The translations under genes were made by a program, and so were the position numbers. The notes beneath the pieces are model-generated. The model searched no databases and had not been told where the DNA came from. It saw nothing but the letters and a program-made list of their open reading frames with translations. This document shows positions 18,798 through 28,495 of a DNA stretch of 35,583 bases, piece after piece (the stretch's first letter is position 1; each line of letters starts with the position of its first letter). Source of the DNA: Anaerophaga thermohalophila str. Valhall (GTDB taxonomy: Bacteria; Bacteroidota; Bacteroidia; Bacteroidales; Marinilabiliaceae); contig NZ_AHZV01000247.1 in NCBI RefSeq assembly GCF_000250735.1, positions 1-35,583 on the forward strand, in the 5' to 3' direction.

Positions 18798-21632
18798 TTA
18801 AACGGTTGCCTCATCCACCAGATAAACGATAGATTTGTAGGTAATACCGCTGTGAAGGGAGAGGCCTATCTCGCAGGTACGACTGGTGCTGTAACCCTCA
18901 CGGACATCTTCGGGGAGCTGCCTCTTTAAAGGTTTCAGGGCCGATGCATTCAGTTCGGGATGAGTAAACCCGCGATCGCCGGCCCAGCCGCAACAGCCTA
19001 CCTCATCGGGAACAATCACTTCGGCGGCGCACATTTCGGCCAGCTGCCTGAACTTATCGCCCAATTCCATTTTGGTGCTGCTACAGGTGGTATGAATGGT
19101 AACCCTGCGATCGACCGGATTAAACTGAAGCCTGCCGGGGAAATATTCCAAAATAAATTCCACAGGTTCATATAATTTGAGATTAGAAGAGAGTGTTTCT
19201 CTCATCCTCAGCAGGCAGGGACTCATGTCACAATAGACAGGATATTTTCCGTTGAGCGAAGCCTTTTGAAGCGCCTGGTCCAACTCCCGAGCCTTACGCA
19301 TCCCCTGTTCTTTAAATCCCTTGCTGTCGAAGGCCATGCCGCAACATAAATTTTTTAATCCCTCGGGAAAAACAACTCTGAAACCGGCTTTTTCGAGCAA
19401 CGACCTTGTTTTTTCTACCACTGTCATTTCCCTGCCGTAATCGGCAGATTTCCCCATCGTGCGATTAATACAGGTTGGAAAATAGACAACAGTATCACGC
19501 CGATCATCTTCCTTCCGGTTAATGGCATAACTTTTCTCCGGCGGCCCTCCATGCGGCATATTGGGATTCCAGAGCGGAATACGGCGATTAGAGATTCTGA
19601 ATAAAAACAAAGAAACAGTCGACATAAAAGTGGTGCCCACCATTTTGTGAATAAACCCGACCATATTCAACCCTATCCTCCCTGTTTTGGTAATAGCTCT
19701 CATATTGCCGGCCACCCATGAAGCAACTTTTTCGGCCCTGGATGAATGCCTCTCAAAACGCAAATCCTTAATCAATTTCCCGGTATTGATATCCACGGGG
19801 CAGGCCAGTTCGCATAATCCGTCGGTAGCACAGGTTGCTTCCCCATGATAATTAAAGGCCTGTTTCATATCAGCCAACTTTTGGCTATCGTTCCCTTCCA
19901 AAGAAAGACGGTGTATTTCACGATAAGCAACAATCCGTTGACGAGGTGTGAGGGTTACATTACGTGAAGGACAATTGAGTTCGCAAAAGCCACATTCAAT
20001 GCAGGCATCAATAAGATCATGCGCTACAGGTAAAGGTTTGAGATTTTTTAGATGAACGACAGGATCTTCATTAATGATAACCCCGGGATTCAGCAAATTT
20101 AAAGGATCAAGAATCGTCTTCACCCGTTTCATGATCTCATAAATTTCTGTACCCCATTCTTTCTTCACAAAAGGGGCCATATTGCGACCGGTACCATGCT
20201 CTGCTTTCAGACTACCATCGTATTTATCAACAACCAGTTCCACCAAATCATCCATAAACCGGCTGTACTTATTGAGTCCGGAAGGATCATTAAAATCGGG
20301 CATCATCACAAAATGGATATTGCCATCCAGCAAATGACCCCAAATCACATAGCCTTCATACTCATAGTGCTCAATCAGCTTTTTGAGATCAACCAGTGCT
20401 TCTGCCAACACATCAGCCCGAAAAGCGATATCTTCAATAATGCAGGCAGTTCCGGCAGGACGAGCAGCAGCTGCAGAAGTAAATAACCCTTTGCGGACCC
20501 GCCACAACCGGTTGTATTCTTCAGCATCTGTAGTAAAGGCTACAGGATAGACGGTGTTAAACGCTGCAAGGGCCGATTCAATGGCCTCCATCTTATGAGA
20601 CAGTTCACTTTCTTCATCTGCAGAGGTTTCAATCAGCAATGCCACCACTTCATCATCCAGTTCTTTCAACACAGCGGGCATTCCCGGCTTCTTCTCAACA
20701 GAACGTAAAGCATTCCTATCCATCAGTTCGGCAGCAGATACGTCGCATTTGCGTAGTGGCATGATGGCTTCGCAAGCCGCCCGGATATCACGAAAAAAGG
20801 CCATCGAAGTCGCCTTAAGCGGATAATCTCGTACCGTCCGAAAGGTCACTTCGGAAATAAAACCCAGTGTGCCTTCCGATCCAATCATCAGGTGCTGAAG
20901 AATATCAACCGGATCCTCAAAATCTATCAGTGCGTTTACTCCGTAGCCGCATGTATTTTTTAATTCAAATTTATGATTGACCCTGGAGCGAATTTCTTCG
21001 GAGGTTTTGGCGTGTTCAGCCAGTTCGGAAAGTTGACTGAGCATTTCCGGATGCGTTCTTCCAAAATTTTCACGCGAAACGGCATCACGTGTGTCAAGAA
21101 TGGTCCCGTCATACATTACAATACGCATCCCCTCAATGGTGTTGTAACTGTTATGCCGAATACCATAACTGGAACCACTGGCATTATTGGAAACTATACC
21201 GCCGATTCGTGCAGAATTGATAGAAGCCGGACTGGGCCCTAACTTACGGCCATAGGGAGCCAAACGTGCATTGGCCAATCCTCCTGTAATACCACTTTGA
21301 AAAGTCGCCAGCTTTCCGTCTTCCGAGATACGGAAATCAGAGAAACCAGCCCCTGTTTCAATAAGGACAGAATCTGTGATGGTCTGTCCGCTAAGGCTTG
21401 TCCCCCCAGCTTTAAAGGTAACCGCCACCTTATATCTATGACAAACCTTTAAAACCTTTGTCATCTCATTCTCTGTTTCCACACCTAAAACCATTTGAGG
21501 CACCAAACGGTAGAATCCGGCATCGGTACCCTTGGTAAGCGTGTAAAGAGGATCGGTATAAATACGGGACTTCGGTAATATCTTTTTTATGTCCTTTTTG
21601 AATTCTTTGGTGATGGCTTTTCTGTTTTCCAT
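18798..21632 (-). CDS. FAD/Fe-S D-lactate dehydrogenase (or glycolate oxidase-like), fused D and F subunits
   Basis: A 944-residue flavoprotein that joins an FAD-binding oxidase to an iron-sulfur/CCG module. The FAD-binding part has FKAGGTSLSGQ (around residue 77) and SARIGGIVSNNASG; the oxidase C-terminal part has AEHGTGRNM (about 477). Two cysteine clusters follow, CIECGFCELNCPSRN (about 540) and CATDGLCELACPVD (about 604), fit for two 4Fe-4S centres. CCGMAFDSKG and CCGWAGDRGF are the CCG motifs. The family oxidises D-lactate or related 2-hydroxy acids and passes electrons to the respiratory chain. No signal peptide is seen, so it acts in the cytoplasm or at the inner-membrane face. D-lactate is what MurNAc 6-phosphate etherase releases, which fits the NamZ gene just upstream. 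Glycolate or D-2-hydroxyglutarate remain alternatives. Confidence 0.85.
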   Translation of the reverse strand: MENRKAITKEFKKDIKKILPKSRIYTDPLYTLTKGTDAGFYRLVPQMVLGVETENEMTKVLKVCHRYKVAVTFKAGGTSLSGQTITDSVLIETGAGFSDFRISEDGKLATFQSGITGGLANARLAPYGRKLGPSPASINSARIGGIVSNNASGSSYGIRHNSYNTIEGMRIVMYDGTILDTRDAVSRENFGRTHPEMLSQLSELAEHAKTSEEIRSRVNHKFELKNTCGYGVNALIDFEDPVDILQHLMIGSEGTLGFISEVTFRTVRDYPLKATSMAFFRDIRAACEAIMPLRKCDVSAAELMDRNALRSVEKKPGMPAVLKELDDEVVALLIETSADEESELSHKMEAIESALAAFNTVYPVAFTTDAEEYNRLWRVRKGLFTSAAAARPAGTACIIEDIAFRADVLAEALVDLKKLIEHYEYEGYVIWGHLLDGNIHFVMMPDFNDPSGLNKYSRFMDDLVELVVDKYDGSLKAEHGTGRNMAPFVKKEWGTEIYEIMKRVKTILDPLNLLNPGVIINEDPVVHLKNLKPLPVAHDLIDACIECGFCELNCPSRNVTLTPRQRIVAYREIHRLSLEGNDSQKLADMKQAFNYHGEATCATDGLCELACPVDINTGKLIKDLRFERHSSRAEKVASWVAGNMRAITKTGRIGLNMVGFIHKMVGTTFMSTVSLFLFRISNRRIPLWNPNMPHGGPPEKSYAINRKEDDRRDTVVYFPTCINRTMGKSADYGREMTVVEKTRSLLEKAGFRVVFPEGLKNLCCGMAFDSKGFKEQGMRKARELDQALQKASLNGKYPVYCDMSPCLLRMRETLSSNLKLYEPVEFILEYFPGRLQFNPVDRRVTIHTTCSSTKMELGDKFRQLAEMCAAEVIVPDEVGCCGWAGDRGFTHPELNASALKPLKRQLPEDVREGYSTSRTCEIGLSLHSGITYKSIVYLVDEATV

Positions 21633-22116
21633 TTTCTATAATAGATTGTTAGATTGTTAGATTTTTGATATAAGATGAATCTTAAGCCGCCCATAATTTG
21701 CATTTTAAGCCATGAGCAATAACATTCCCTCTTCAAAGATATAATACTTCTGACATATTATAAAAAATGTTTTGGTTTTTGGAATTAAAACCGAGGAAAA
21801 TGCAAGAGCAACATTCCTTCACTCAGGAATTCGGCCAAAACATTTATTAATTATGAAAAGTGAAATTGCCAATTGATTTATTTTTTGAAGACTTCATATA
21901 ACACAGCCCGGTAGATTTTTAGATAACATCTCCAGTTCCAATCTTAGCTCTGCTCTTCCCTTCCTGATAAAATAGATAGACTCGAAATCAAGAGTCAACC
22001 TTTCAGAAAGCCATGCAAACCCACAAAGATTAAAATTATTCCTGTCAGTACTCAGGCTGGTAAGAACAGAACCACTATGAGGATTGGTATAAACCCAAAT
22101 TTTAAGCAATCATCTA
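21633..22116. other. Gene-poor gap between the NamZ and dehydrogenase genes
   Basis: This 484-bp stretch holds no gene I trust. Near the dehydrogenase start there is a short period-8 repeat (AGATTGTTAGATTGTTAGAT, reading around 21646-21665). A possible promoter is at 21734-21765. A 71-codon frame beginning with TTG at 22109, only 7 nt after the NamZ stop, has no recognisable domain and is flanked by stops; I do not call it. Confidence 0.5.
21734..21765 (-). promoter_or_regulatory. Possible promoter for the D-lactate dehydrogenase gene
   Basis: The minus strand reads TATCTTTG (21734-21741), a perfect TAnnTTTG element, about 100 nt upstream of the dehydrogenase ATG. Twenty bases further upstream is only TTTT instead of TTTG, so the -33 element is weak. 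This is a candidate from sequence pattern alone. Confidence 0.4.
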
Positions 22117-23280
22117 CTACTCCTCATAAAGCAAATAAGGTCTTCTTTGCTCCTTAAACTTCTCAACATCATCAGTCCACATGGCTTCAATCTCTTCGGC
22201 CGGCCTGCCCTGCATAATCATTTCACGCACATAATCGACGCCTATGAGCTTTTCAAAAAAAGGCCGGAAAAAATGATTTCCGATATTCAGGTTATTGTAC
22301 GCATCGATCACATAAGACAAGTCAATGCCTTCTTCAAAAATCTTCTCATCCGGCAAACCGGAAAGATCAACACCATAACATTCTTTGTTCAGTTGAGGAG
22401 GATTTTTGGCGCCAGGCATACTCCTGGGGGTAAAGCTAAAATCATAGCCTTTCATATTGGGATGCCCGTATATCTGGAAAGGTTTTGAAGTTCCCCGTCC
22501 GAGGCTTACCGGGGTAGCCTCGAAATAACAGGTAGAGGGATAGAGGTAGATCGACTTCATGTTCGGAAGATTGGGTGAAGGCGGTACAGGAACATTGTAC
22601 AAAGTCTGGTGTGTATAATTATCACAGGTAATGACCTCAAGATCGCATTTCCGATCATCAGGAAGCCATCCTTCACCGTTCACCATATTTGCCAGCTCAC
22701 CAAGGGTCATGCCGTGAACAACCGGAATGGGGAGCCAGCCAACCCCAGACTTATGTTTCATATCCAGAATCGGTCCGTCGACGTAATGCCCGTTGGGATT
22801 GGGACGGTCAAGAATGATCATCTTTTTATCATTCAGTGCACATACATCCATCAACTTAACCATGGTAATATAATAAGTATAAAACCTGAGACCAACATCC
22901 TGGATGTCGACCAGCAAAATATCGAAATCATCCAGAATTTCCTGATCAATTCCGCCATTGTTTCCTCCATATAAGGAAAAAATCGGAAGTCCTGTCTTTT
23001 CATCTACGGAGTTCGATACATGCTCTCCGGCATCTGCCGTCCCCCGGAAACCATGCTCGGGAGCAAATATGCCAATCACATCAAAACTGTTTTCCAACAA
23101 AAAATCGACCAGGTGTTTGTCACCAACCAGGCCGGTATGATTGGAAAACACTGCAATACGCTGATCTTCCAGAAGCGGAAAATATTCAGAGGAACGCTCG
23201 GCTCCCACGATTACTTTTTGAGCGTTGGTGGTACAACCCAGAAAAAGAATCATTACTAAAATCATTTTAGTATAGCTCAT
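22117..23280 (-). CDS. namZ: DUF1343/GH171 exo-beta-N-acetylmuramidase (NamZ-like)
   Basis: A 387-residue exported protein. The start MSYTKMILVMILFLGC is a signal peptide that could also be a lipoprotein signal (LFLGC). The DUF1343 hallmarks are all present: VFSNHTGLV, IFAPEHGFRGTADAGEHV with the conserved Glu/His, LLVDIQDVGLRFYTYYITM, LDRPNPNGHYVDGP, and CYFEATPVSLGRGTSKPFQ. The characterised member, B. subtilis NamZ, removes terminal MurNAc from the non-reducing end of peptidoglycan glycan fragments. The gene stands alone between the SusD2 terminator and the dehydrogenase gene. It is the strongest single pointer to peptidoglycan as substrate in this locus. Confidence 0.92.
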   Translation of the reverse strand: MSYTKMILVMILFLGCTTNAQKVIVGAERSSEYFPLLEDQRIAVFSNHTGLVGDKHLVDFLLENSFDVIGIFAPEHGFRGTADAGEHVSNSVDEKTGLPIFSLYGGNNGGIDQEILDDFDILLVDIQDVGLRFYTYYITMVKLMDVCALNDKKMIILDRPNPNGHYVDGPILDMKHKSGVGWLPIPVVHGMTLGELANMVNGEGWLPDDRKCDLEVITCDNYTHQTLYNVPVPPSPNLPNMKSIYLYPSTCYFEATPVSLGRGTSKPFQIYGHPNMKGYDFSFTPRSMPGAKNPPQLNKECYGVDLSGLPDEKIFEEGIDLSYVIDAYNNLNIGNHFFRPFFEKLIGVDYVREMIMQGRPAEEIEAMWTDDVEKFKEQRRPYLLYEE

Positions 23281-23313
23281 AGCTTATTTTTTTTACTTGA
23301 GAATCTGTAAACT

Positions 23314-23354
23314 ATTCCTGTTGTGATAAACTTTGCCATGCTCGTTTCATCTTA
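23314..23354. repeat. 41-bp intergenic repeat, copy 1
   Basis: This stretch matches 30457-30497 at 35 of 41 positions in the same orientation, with the identical core TTGCCATGCTCGTTTCAT. It lies 34-74 nt upstream of the NamZ start, while the second copy lies between the dipeptide epimerase stop and the metallophosphoesterase start. Function is unknown: a shared regulatory site, a small RNA target or a remnant of a dispersed repeat are all possible. Confidence 0.55.
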
Positions 23355-23386
23355 GCAATTTACAAACAGAAACGTCGAGAATCACA

Positions 23387-23412
23387 AAAAGGCCACCCGA
23401 AGGTGACCTTTT
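23387..23412 (-). terminator. UUCG-loop intrinsic terminator after SusD2
   Basis: An 11-bp stem, read on the minus strand as AAAAGGTCACC-TTCG-GGTGGCCTTTT, with an extra-stable UUCG tetraloop and one G-U pair, ending in a U5 run. It starts about 30 nt after the SusD2 stop, so it should end the metallophosphoesterase-SusC2-SusD2 transcript and separate it from NamZ. Confidence 0.9.
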
Positions 23413-23442
23413 GCGATAATAACAAAAAAGTAAAGACTAATA

Positions 23443-25143
23443 CTATTCTGATTCCCATCCGGGATTCTGCTCAAGAGTATATCCATTGTCTTCATAGAGG
23501 GTAATCTGATCAAGTGGCAATGGGTCTAAGTATACCCTGGGATCGGTAAACGGACGTTGAGTTTCCTCTGCAACAGCAGGAATGATATAACCTTCATCTC
23601 CTCCTTCAAGGATAACATTTTTCATTCCCGGATAATCGGCAGCGCGAATATAAGCCCCGCGGTTAATATCAACGTTTTCTTTTGTATCGGTATACTCAAG
23701 TTTTTTCCATCTCTTAAGATCACCAAGACGATAACCTTCGAATACCAATTCCGTTCTTCTTTCACGACGAATTTCCCATATCATTGAAGGAACTTCAGGG
23801 TCTCTCTCAGGATCGTCATACACAACTCCGTTCACGGCAGGTTCTCCGCCAATGACCTGCAAATCAGGCAAACCATTTTCATAGCGCTGTCTCAGCTTGT
23901 TAATGGACTTGTCAAGATCGGCCTGAGTTAAGGTACCCAACTCGGCACAGGCTTCAGCATAGTTCACCAAAACCTCCCCGTAACGAATAACCGGGGCATC
24001 TGTCGGATTGTATGCGTTGGTAGCGATAGGTTCATCCATGATATCATAGTTCAAAAACTTATCGCAGGCATACCCTGTTGTTGAATAGTTTGAAACAACG
24101 CCGTTAATCCGAAGTGTATCTTCAACAAAAGTATCATACATTCTCGGATCACGATTGGCCATTACGTTATCGATACCATCATCGCCCTGATAAACTGAAG
24201 ATAAAGAAACAGGCAATCCGTCAGAACATAGATAAGACTCGATAAGGTCTTTAGATGCTCCTGTCTGGGCTTCCTGATTGACATAGGATACCAGGCAATG
24301 TGTCAGAACGCCTTCCACATAACTTCTGTAAAGGATCACCTCTTTATTATCGGCAAGATCCATACTGCTGAAAATTCCGTGATAATCAGGAACTATCTGG
24401 TAATCAAAGTTGGTAATAATCTCGTTGGCTGCCCATTTGGCGGCTTCAAGAAGTTCCTGAACATTGCTGTTTGGCACTTCATGATACTTCTGGAAAGTAC
24501 CTTCCCAAAGCATCATTCTCGACATAAAAGCCAAAACTACAGCACGGTTAACAGACAAACCGTTAACACCATCTTCATCCCGAACATTTTCTGCAGCAAA
24601 CCTGAAATCTTCCAAAACTTTTTCCATAACAAAAGTTCTGGGGTCTCTCGGTTTATACAAATAGTCCTTTTCTTCCGGTTCTGGAACATAGTCAAACCAC
24701 GGAACGTCGCCAAACCTTTGAACCAGGCGGGCATACTCTAACCCTCTGAAAAACCTGGCCACACCAGTCCAGTGATTAATGGCTTCTTCTTCCATAGGAA
24801 CCTGCTGAATCCTGTCCAGGAATAAATTGGCTTTACGTACATAGGTAAAATCCCATCCTCCGCCTGATGTCGGTACATTTTTGGTCCATTGTGGCGGGTT
24901 GGAAGGAGCAAAGTCATCGTTCAGACTCTGACCGGAAAAATAATCACCCCAGGTCCAGCCTTCACCATAGCCAATAAAGAAGTGTTGGTAGAACCCAAGT
25001 GAAAAAGTTCTCACATTTTCTTCACTGGTCCAAAAGTTTCCATCCGTCATCTGATCGATGGGCTTTTTGTCCAGAAAGTCATCTTCACAGCTCATAAAAG
25101 CCAACAGAGCTGCAAAAATCAACGATATTTTTAAATATTTCAT
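23443..25143 (-). CDS. SusD-like outer-membrane glycan-binding lipoprotein 2
   Basis: A RagB/SusD-family lipoprotein of 566 residues. The signal ends ALLAFMSC and is followed by the typical EDDFLDKKPIDQMTDGNFWTSEEN. TPR-like helices (ARFFRGLEYARLVQRFGDVPW) and the C-terminal WEIRRERRTELVFEGYRLGDLKRW are diagnostic. It pairs with SusC2, encoded 70 nt upstream. It shares only family-level similarity with SusD1, so the two pairs probably bind different ligands. It is the last gene before the UUCG terminator. Confidence 0.95.
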   Translation of the reverse strand: MKYLKISLIFAALLAFMSCEDDFLDKKPIDQMTDGNFWTSEENVRTFSLGFYQHFFIGYGEGWTWGDYFSGQSLNDDFAPSNPPQWTKNVPTSGGGWDFTYVRKANLFLDRIQQVPMEEEAINHWTGVARFFRGLEYARLVQRFGDVPWFDYVPEPEEKDYLYKPRDPRTFVMEKVLEDFRFAAENVRDEDGVNGLSVNRAVVLAFMSRMMLWEGTFQKYHEVPNSNVQELLEAAKWAANEIITNFDYQIVPDYHGIFSSMDLADNKEVILYRSYVEGVLTHCLVSYVNQEAQTGASKDLIESYLCSDGLPVSLSSVYQGDDGIDNVMANRDPRMYDTFVEDTLRINGVVSNYSTTGYACDKFLNYDIMDEPIATNAYNPTDAPVIRYGEVLVNYAEACAELGTLTQADLDKSINKLRQRYENGLPDLQVIGGEPAVNGVVYDDPERDPEVPSMIWEIRRERRTELVFEGYRLGDLKRWKKLEYTDTKENVDINRGAYIRAADYPGMKNVILEGGDEGYIIPAVAEETQRPFTDPRVYLDPLPLDQITLYEDNGYTLEQNPGWESE

Positions 25144-25213
25144 ATCTTAAATATTTTCTAATTGTGTTTAACTTCCCAAAACTTCATTTAAGTTCCGGTT
25201 CGTTTCAATTTTT

Positions 25214-28200
25214 TTACATTGTCAGCTGAAGACCGAATGAAACAGTTCTTCTGAAAGGATAAGAACGACCAAAAGAGAAGCTGTATGCTCCTTCTCTGTT
25301 CCCGGTCTCGGGATCGATAGGAAGTTTCATATTATCAAATTCGAAAAGGTTCTCACCGCTGAAGTATACTCTTAAACGGTTTACTCCGACACGCGATGTC
25401 AGCCTGTTAGGTAATGTATATCCAACGGTAAGGTTCTTACATCTGAGATATGACATATCCATCAGATATTTAGTCTGGCGGAGGAAGTTTCTCGCGTTGT
25501 TCACCCAATCATGGTTGGTCGGGCGTGGATAGAAAGCATCAGGATTATCCGGTGTCCAGTAGTCTTCCTGATGTTCATACCATCCTTCTGCAGGTCTGTA
25601 TCCTGGTATGAATACGGGACCGGTAGCCCAGTAATCTCTTTTTCCTACCCCCTGGAAGAAAACACTCATATCGAAACCTTTCCAGTCGGCCCCGATCCGG
25701 AAGCTGTATTGATAGCGGGGTAACTCATTACCAATCCTTTTCAGGTCGCCATGGTCATCGGTACTGTTTGAACCATAGTTGATTTCGCCATCGCCATTGA
25801 GGTCTTTATATTTGATATCGCCAGGACCATAGAAGAACCATCCGCTTTCAAATGCCTCCTGAGTAGGGATTCCGTCTTTCATCACATACTTTCCGTCTTC
25901 AAGAACGAAATCACCATTGTTATCTTTTACAAAGTCATCTTCAGTAAAGAAGCGGTCGGTCTCATATCCCCAGATTTCACCAATCTCTTTTCCTTCATAG
26001 TACCCGTAAATGTTCTTGCTGTCACCGGCAAACCTGGTAAGCTCCTCACGAAAATCCCATAATGAAGCGGTTGCGTTAACTCTTAAACCGTTGGTAAACT
26101 GATGATTCCAGTCCATGGAGACTTCCCATCCGGTAGTCTGTACTTCACCAAAGTTTTGCTGCGGAGCAGAAGCCCCAAACGATGAAGGTAAGGTTTCACC
26201 TGTAGTTACCATATCGCTGGTTGTTCTCCGGTACCAGTCGAAGGTGAGCCCCAAAGTATTTTCAAAGAAGCGTGCATCAAAACCAAAGTCAACTGTTGTT
26301 ACTGTTTCCCATGTAAGTGTTTCTGGCACAACACGCGGACTCCAGACTGTAAGCTGATTGGTTCCACCCATTAACCAGTCGGAATTACCGGAACTCATAG
26401 TCGGAATATAGGTGTTTGCCCCAACATCATGGTTTCCAATAGACCCCCACGAACCTCTTAACTTAAGTGACGACAGATAAGGCTTCACAAAATCCATAAA
26501 TGGTTCCTCAGTTATGCGATATCCAACAGAAAATGAGGGGAAGAAAGCCCACTGATCATTTGAAGGAAAATGAGAAGAACCATCATAACGGCCATTCAAT
26601 TCAAACAGATAACGATCTTTAAAAGAATAATTGGCACGCCCGAAGAAACCTAAAGTTGACCAATGTGAACGGCCCCCGTCTACCAATTGATCGCCAGTAG
26701 CCAGGTCCAATTCAGCTTTATCCTTATCAATAAGCGTTCTTCTCTCTGAATTATGTCGCCAGTATTCGAAAGACTCAACATCGGAACCGGCCATCAACTT
26801 CAGTGAATGATCTCCAAAATCCCTGTCGAATGTTGTATAGGCTTTAAAAGTGCTGGTTTCATCCCATGCAGAAATATATTCCACCTGATTATGAGAAGAG
26901 CTGGTATAAACCATATACTGGTCAATACCGGTGTTGCCCCAGAAGTTGTATCCTTCGGCCCATCCACCGGGTTCATAAATATGGTTGTTATTTTCGGTAT
27001 AAGTATAATCCGCATCCAGCCTCCAGTCTTTGGCCAGATCGATAGTCGTACCTATGTTAACGCGCTGAAAGGTTTCCTTATCCTCAATCATATTAGCCTG
27101 AGAAACATCGGTAATGGAGCTTCTGAAAGGTTTTCCTTCATATGTTCCATAAGGATAATATTTAGGCCAGCGCAGGAGGTAATACCATGGATCGGCGCTT
27201 GTACCACTGTATGAATAAGGGGTCTTAGTGTTTGACTTTGACATCATCCCTTTAACCCTGAAGTTCATCCACTCTAACACCTGAGAATTCACATTGATGG
27301 TGGCATTGTAACGGTTGTACTCGTCGGGTTTTACCTTCAGAGATCCCCTTTGGTCAAGATACCCAAAAGAAAGATTGTACGTGGTATTTTCATTACCACC
27401 GCTAACAGTCAGGTTGTGATTTTGCTGTGGAGACCAGTCGCGAAGATAGAGTTCTCGCACATCCCATGGACGATAGTAGAACCAACGGCCATCACGGTAT
27501 TCAAAATCTCTGCCGAGTACCATTTCTCTGCCGAGGTCCTGACCACCATACTGCTCGCGCCAGTCTCTCATCTTTTGGATGGCTGTTTCATCAATGTACA
27601 TTCCAAGAGCACCAATTACATCTGTATTGGGGTTGATCCTGCGCTGAGCGGCAAAAGTCATTTCTGCTCCTTCAACGGTTCCCGCAATTTCGGGGATTTG
27701 AGTCGGCTTATTCCATGAAAAGTTATTGGAATAACTAATAGTGGCTTTATCCTCCTTCTTTCCGGTTTTGGTTTCAATAAGGATAACACCCCAGGCACCC
27801 CGTGAACCATAAATTGAAGCCGAGGCAGCATCCTTAAGCACCGAGATAGATTTAATATCGTCAGGATTGATCATCATCAGGTTAGGTACTTCCACGTTGT
27901 CAACAAGAATTAGCGGTTGAGCCTCGGTATTCAAAGAACCATTTATACCACGCAACCGTATATTCGGGTTCTGCCCCAAATCACCGGTTGAGCTGGTGAT
28001 GGTCAACCCGGGAGTAACCCCCTGAAGTCCTCTTGCTACATCTGTAATAGGACGTGCTTCAAGAGCCTCCTCAACATTTACGCTTGAGACCGAGCCTGTA
28101 AGATTGGCTTTTCTCATTTCACCATACCCTACAACTACCACATCGTCAAGCATCAAATCCGAAGGAGCCAGTAGCACGGTCACATTCTGACCGGCAGCAG

Positions 28201-28454
28201 CTTCCAAAGTCTGGTTCTCATAACCAATAAAAGAAAATCGCAATCGGACGGATTCTTCCTGAGTTTCAAGCTCAAAATTTCCGTCCATGTCGGTAATTGT
28301 ACCGCTTCCGGTACCAACTACAACAATGTTAACTCCGGGTATCGGCTCGCCGGATTCCTGATCCAGAACCGTACCCGTAATGTTCTGCCCAACTGTATAG
28401 CCTGTCAGCATACAGAATAGAGCTAAAAGCAACGAGATTTTTTTTGTTCATCAT
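25214..28454 (-). CDS. SusC/RagA-type TonB-dependent transporter 2, with a frameshift in an A8 tract at the signal peptide
   Basis: A TonB-dependent transporter with a carboxypeptidase-regulatory-like domain (ITGTVLDQESGEPIPGVNIVVVG), the signature LDDVVVVGYGEMRKANLTGSVS, a plug (ISVLKDAASASIYGSRGAWGVILIETK) and a barrel ending RTVSFGLQLTM. The uninterrupted frame can only start at a TTG (28432) inside the signal peptide. An upstream ATG pair (28454/28451) reads MMNKK in another frame. If the run at 28438-28445 (A8 on the coding strand) had seven bases, the sequence would be MNKKISLLLALFCMLTG, a normal signal peptide. I therefore extend the gene to 28454 with one extra base. It lies 41 nt after the metallophosphoesterase gene and before SusD2. 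Confidence 0.9.
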
Positions 28455-28495
28455 AATTGTTCAATTAGCTGATTTTTAGATTAAATTAACTCTCT

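Noticed and set aside
21894-22109. 71-codon frame just after the NamZ stop
   Set aside because: It starts with TTG, has no recognisable domain and no supporting leader; kept only as a note in the gap description.
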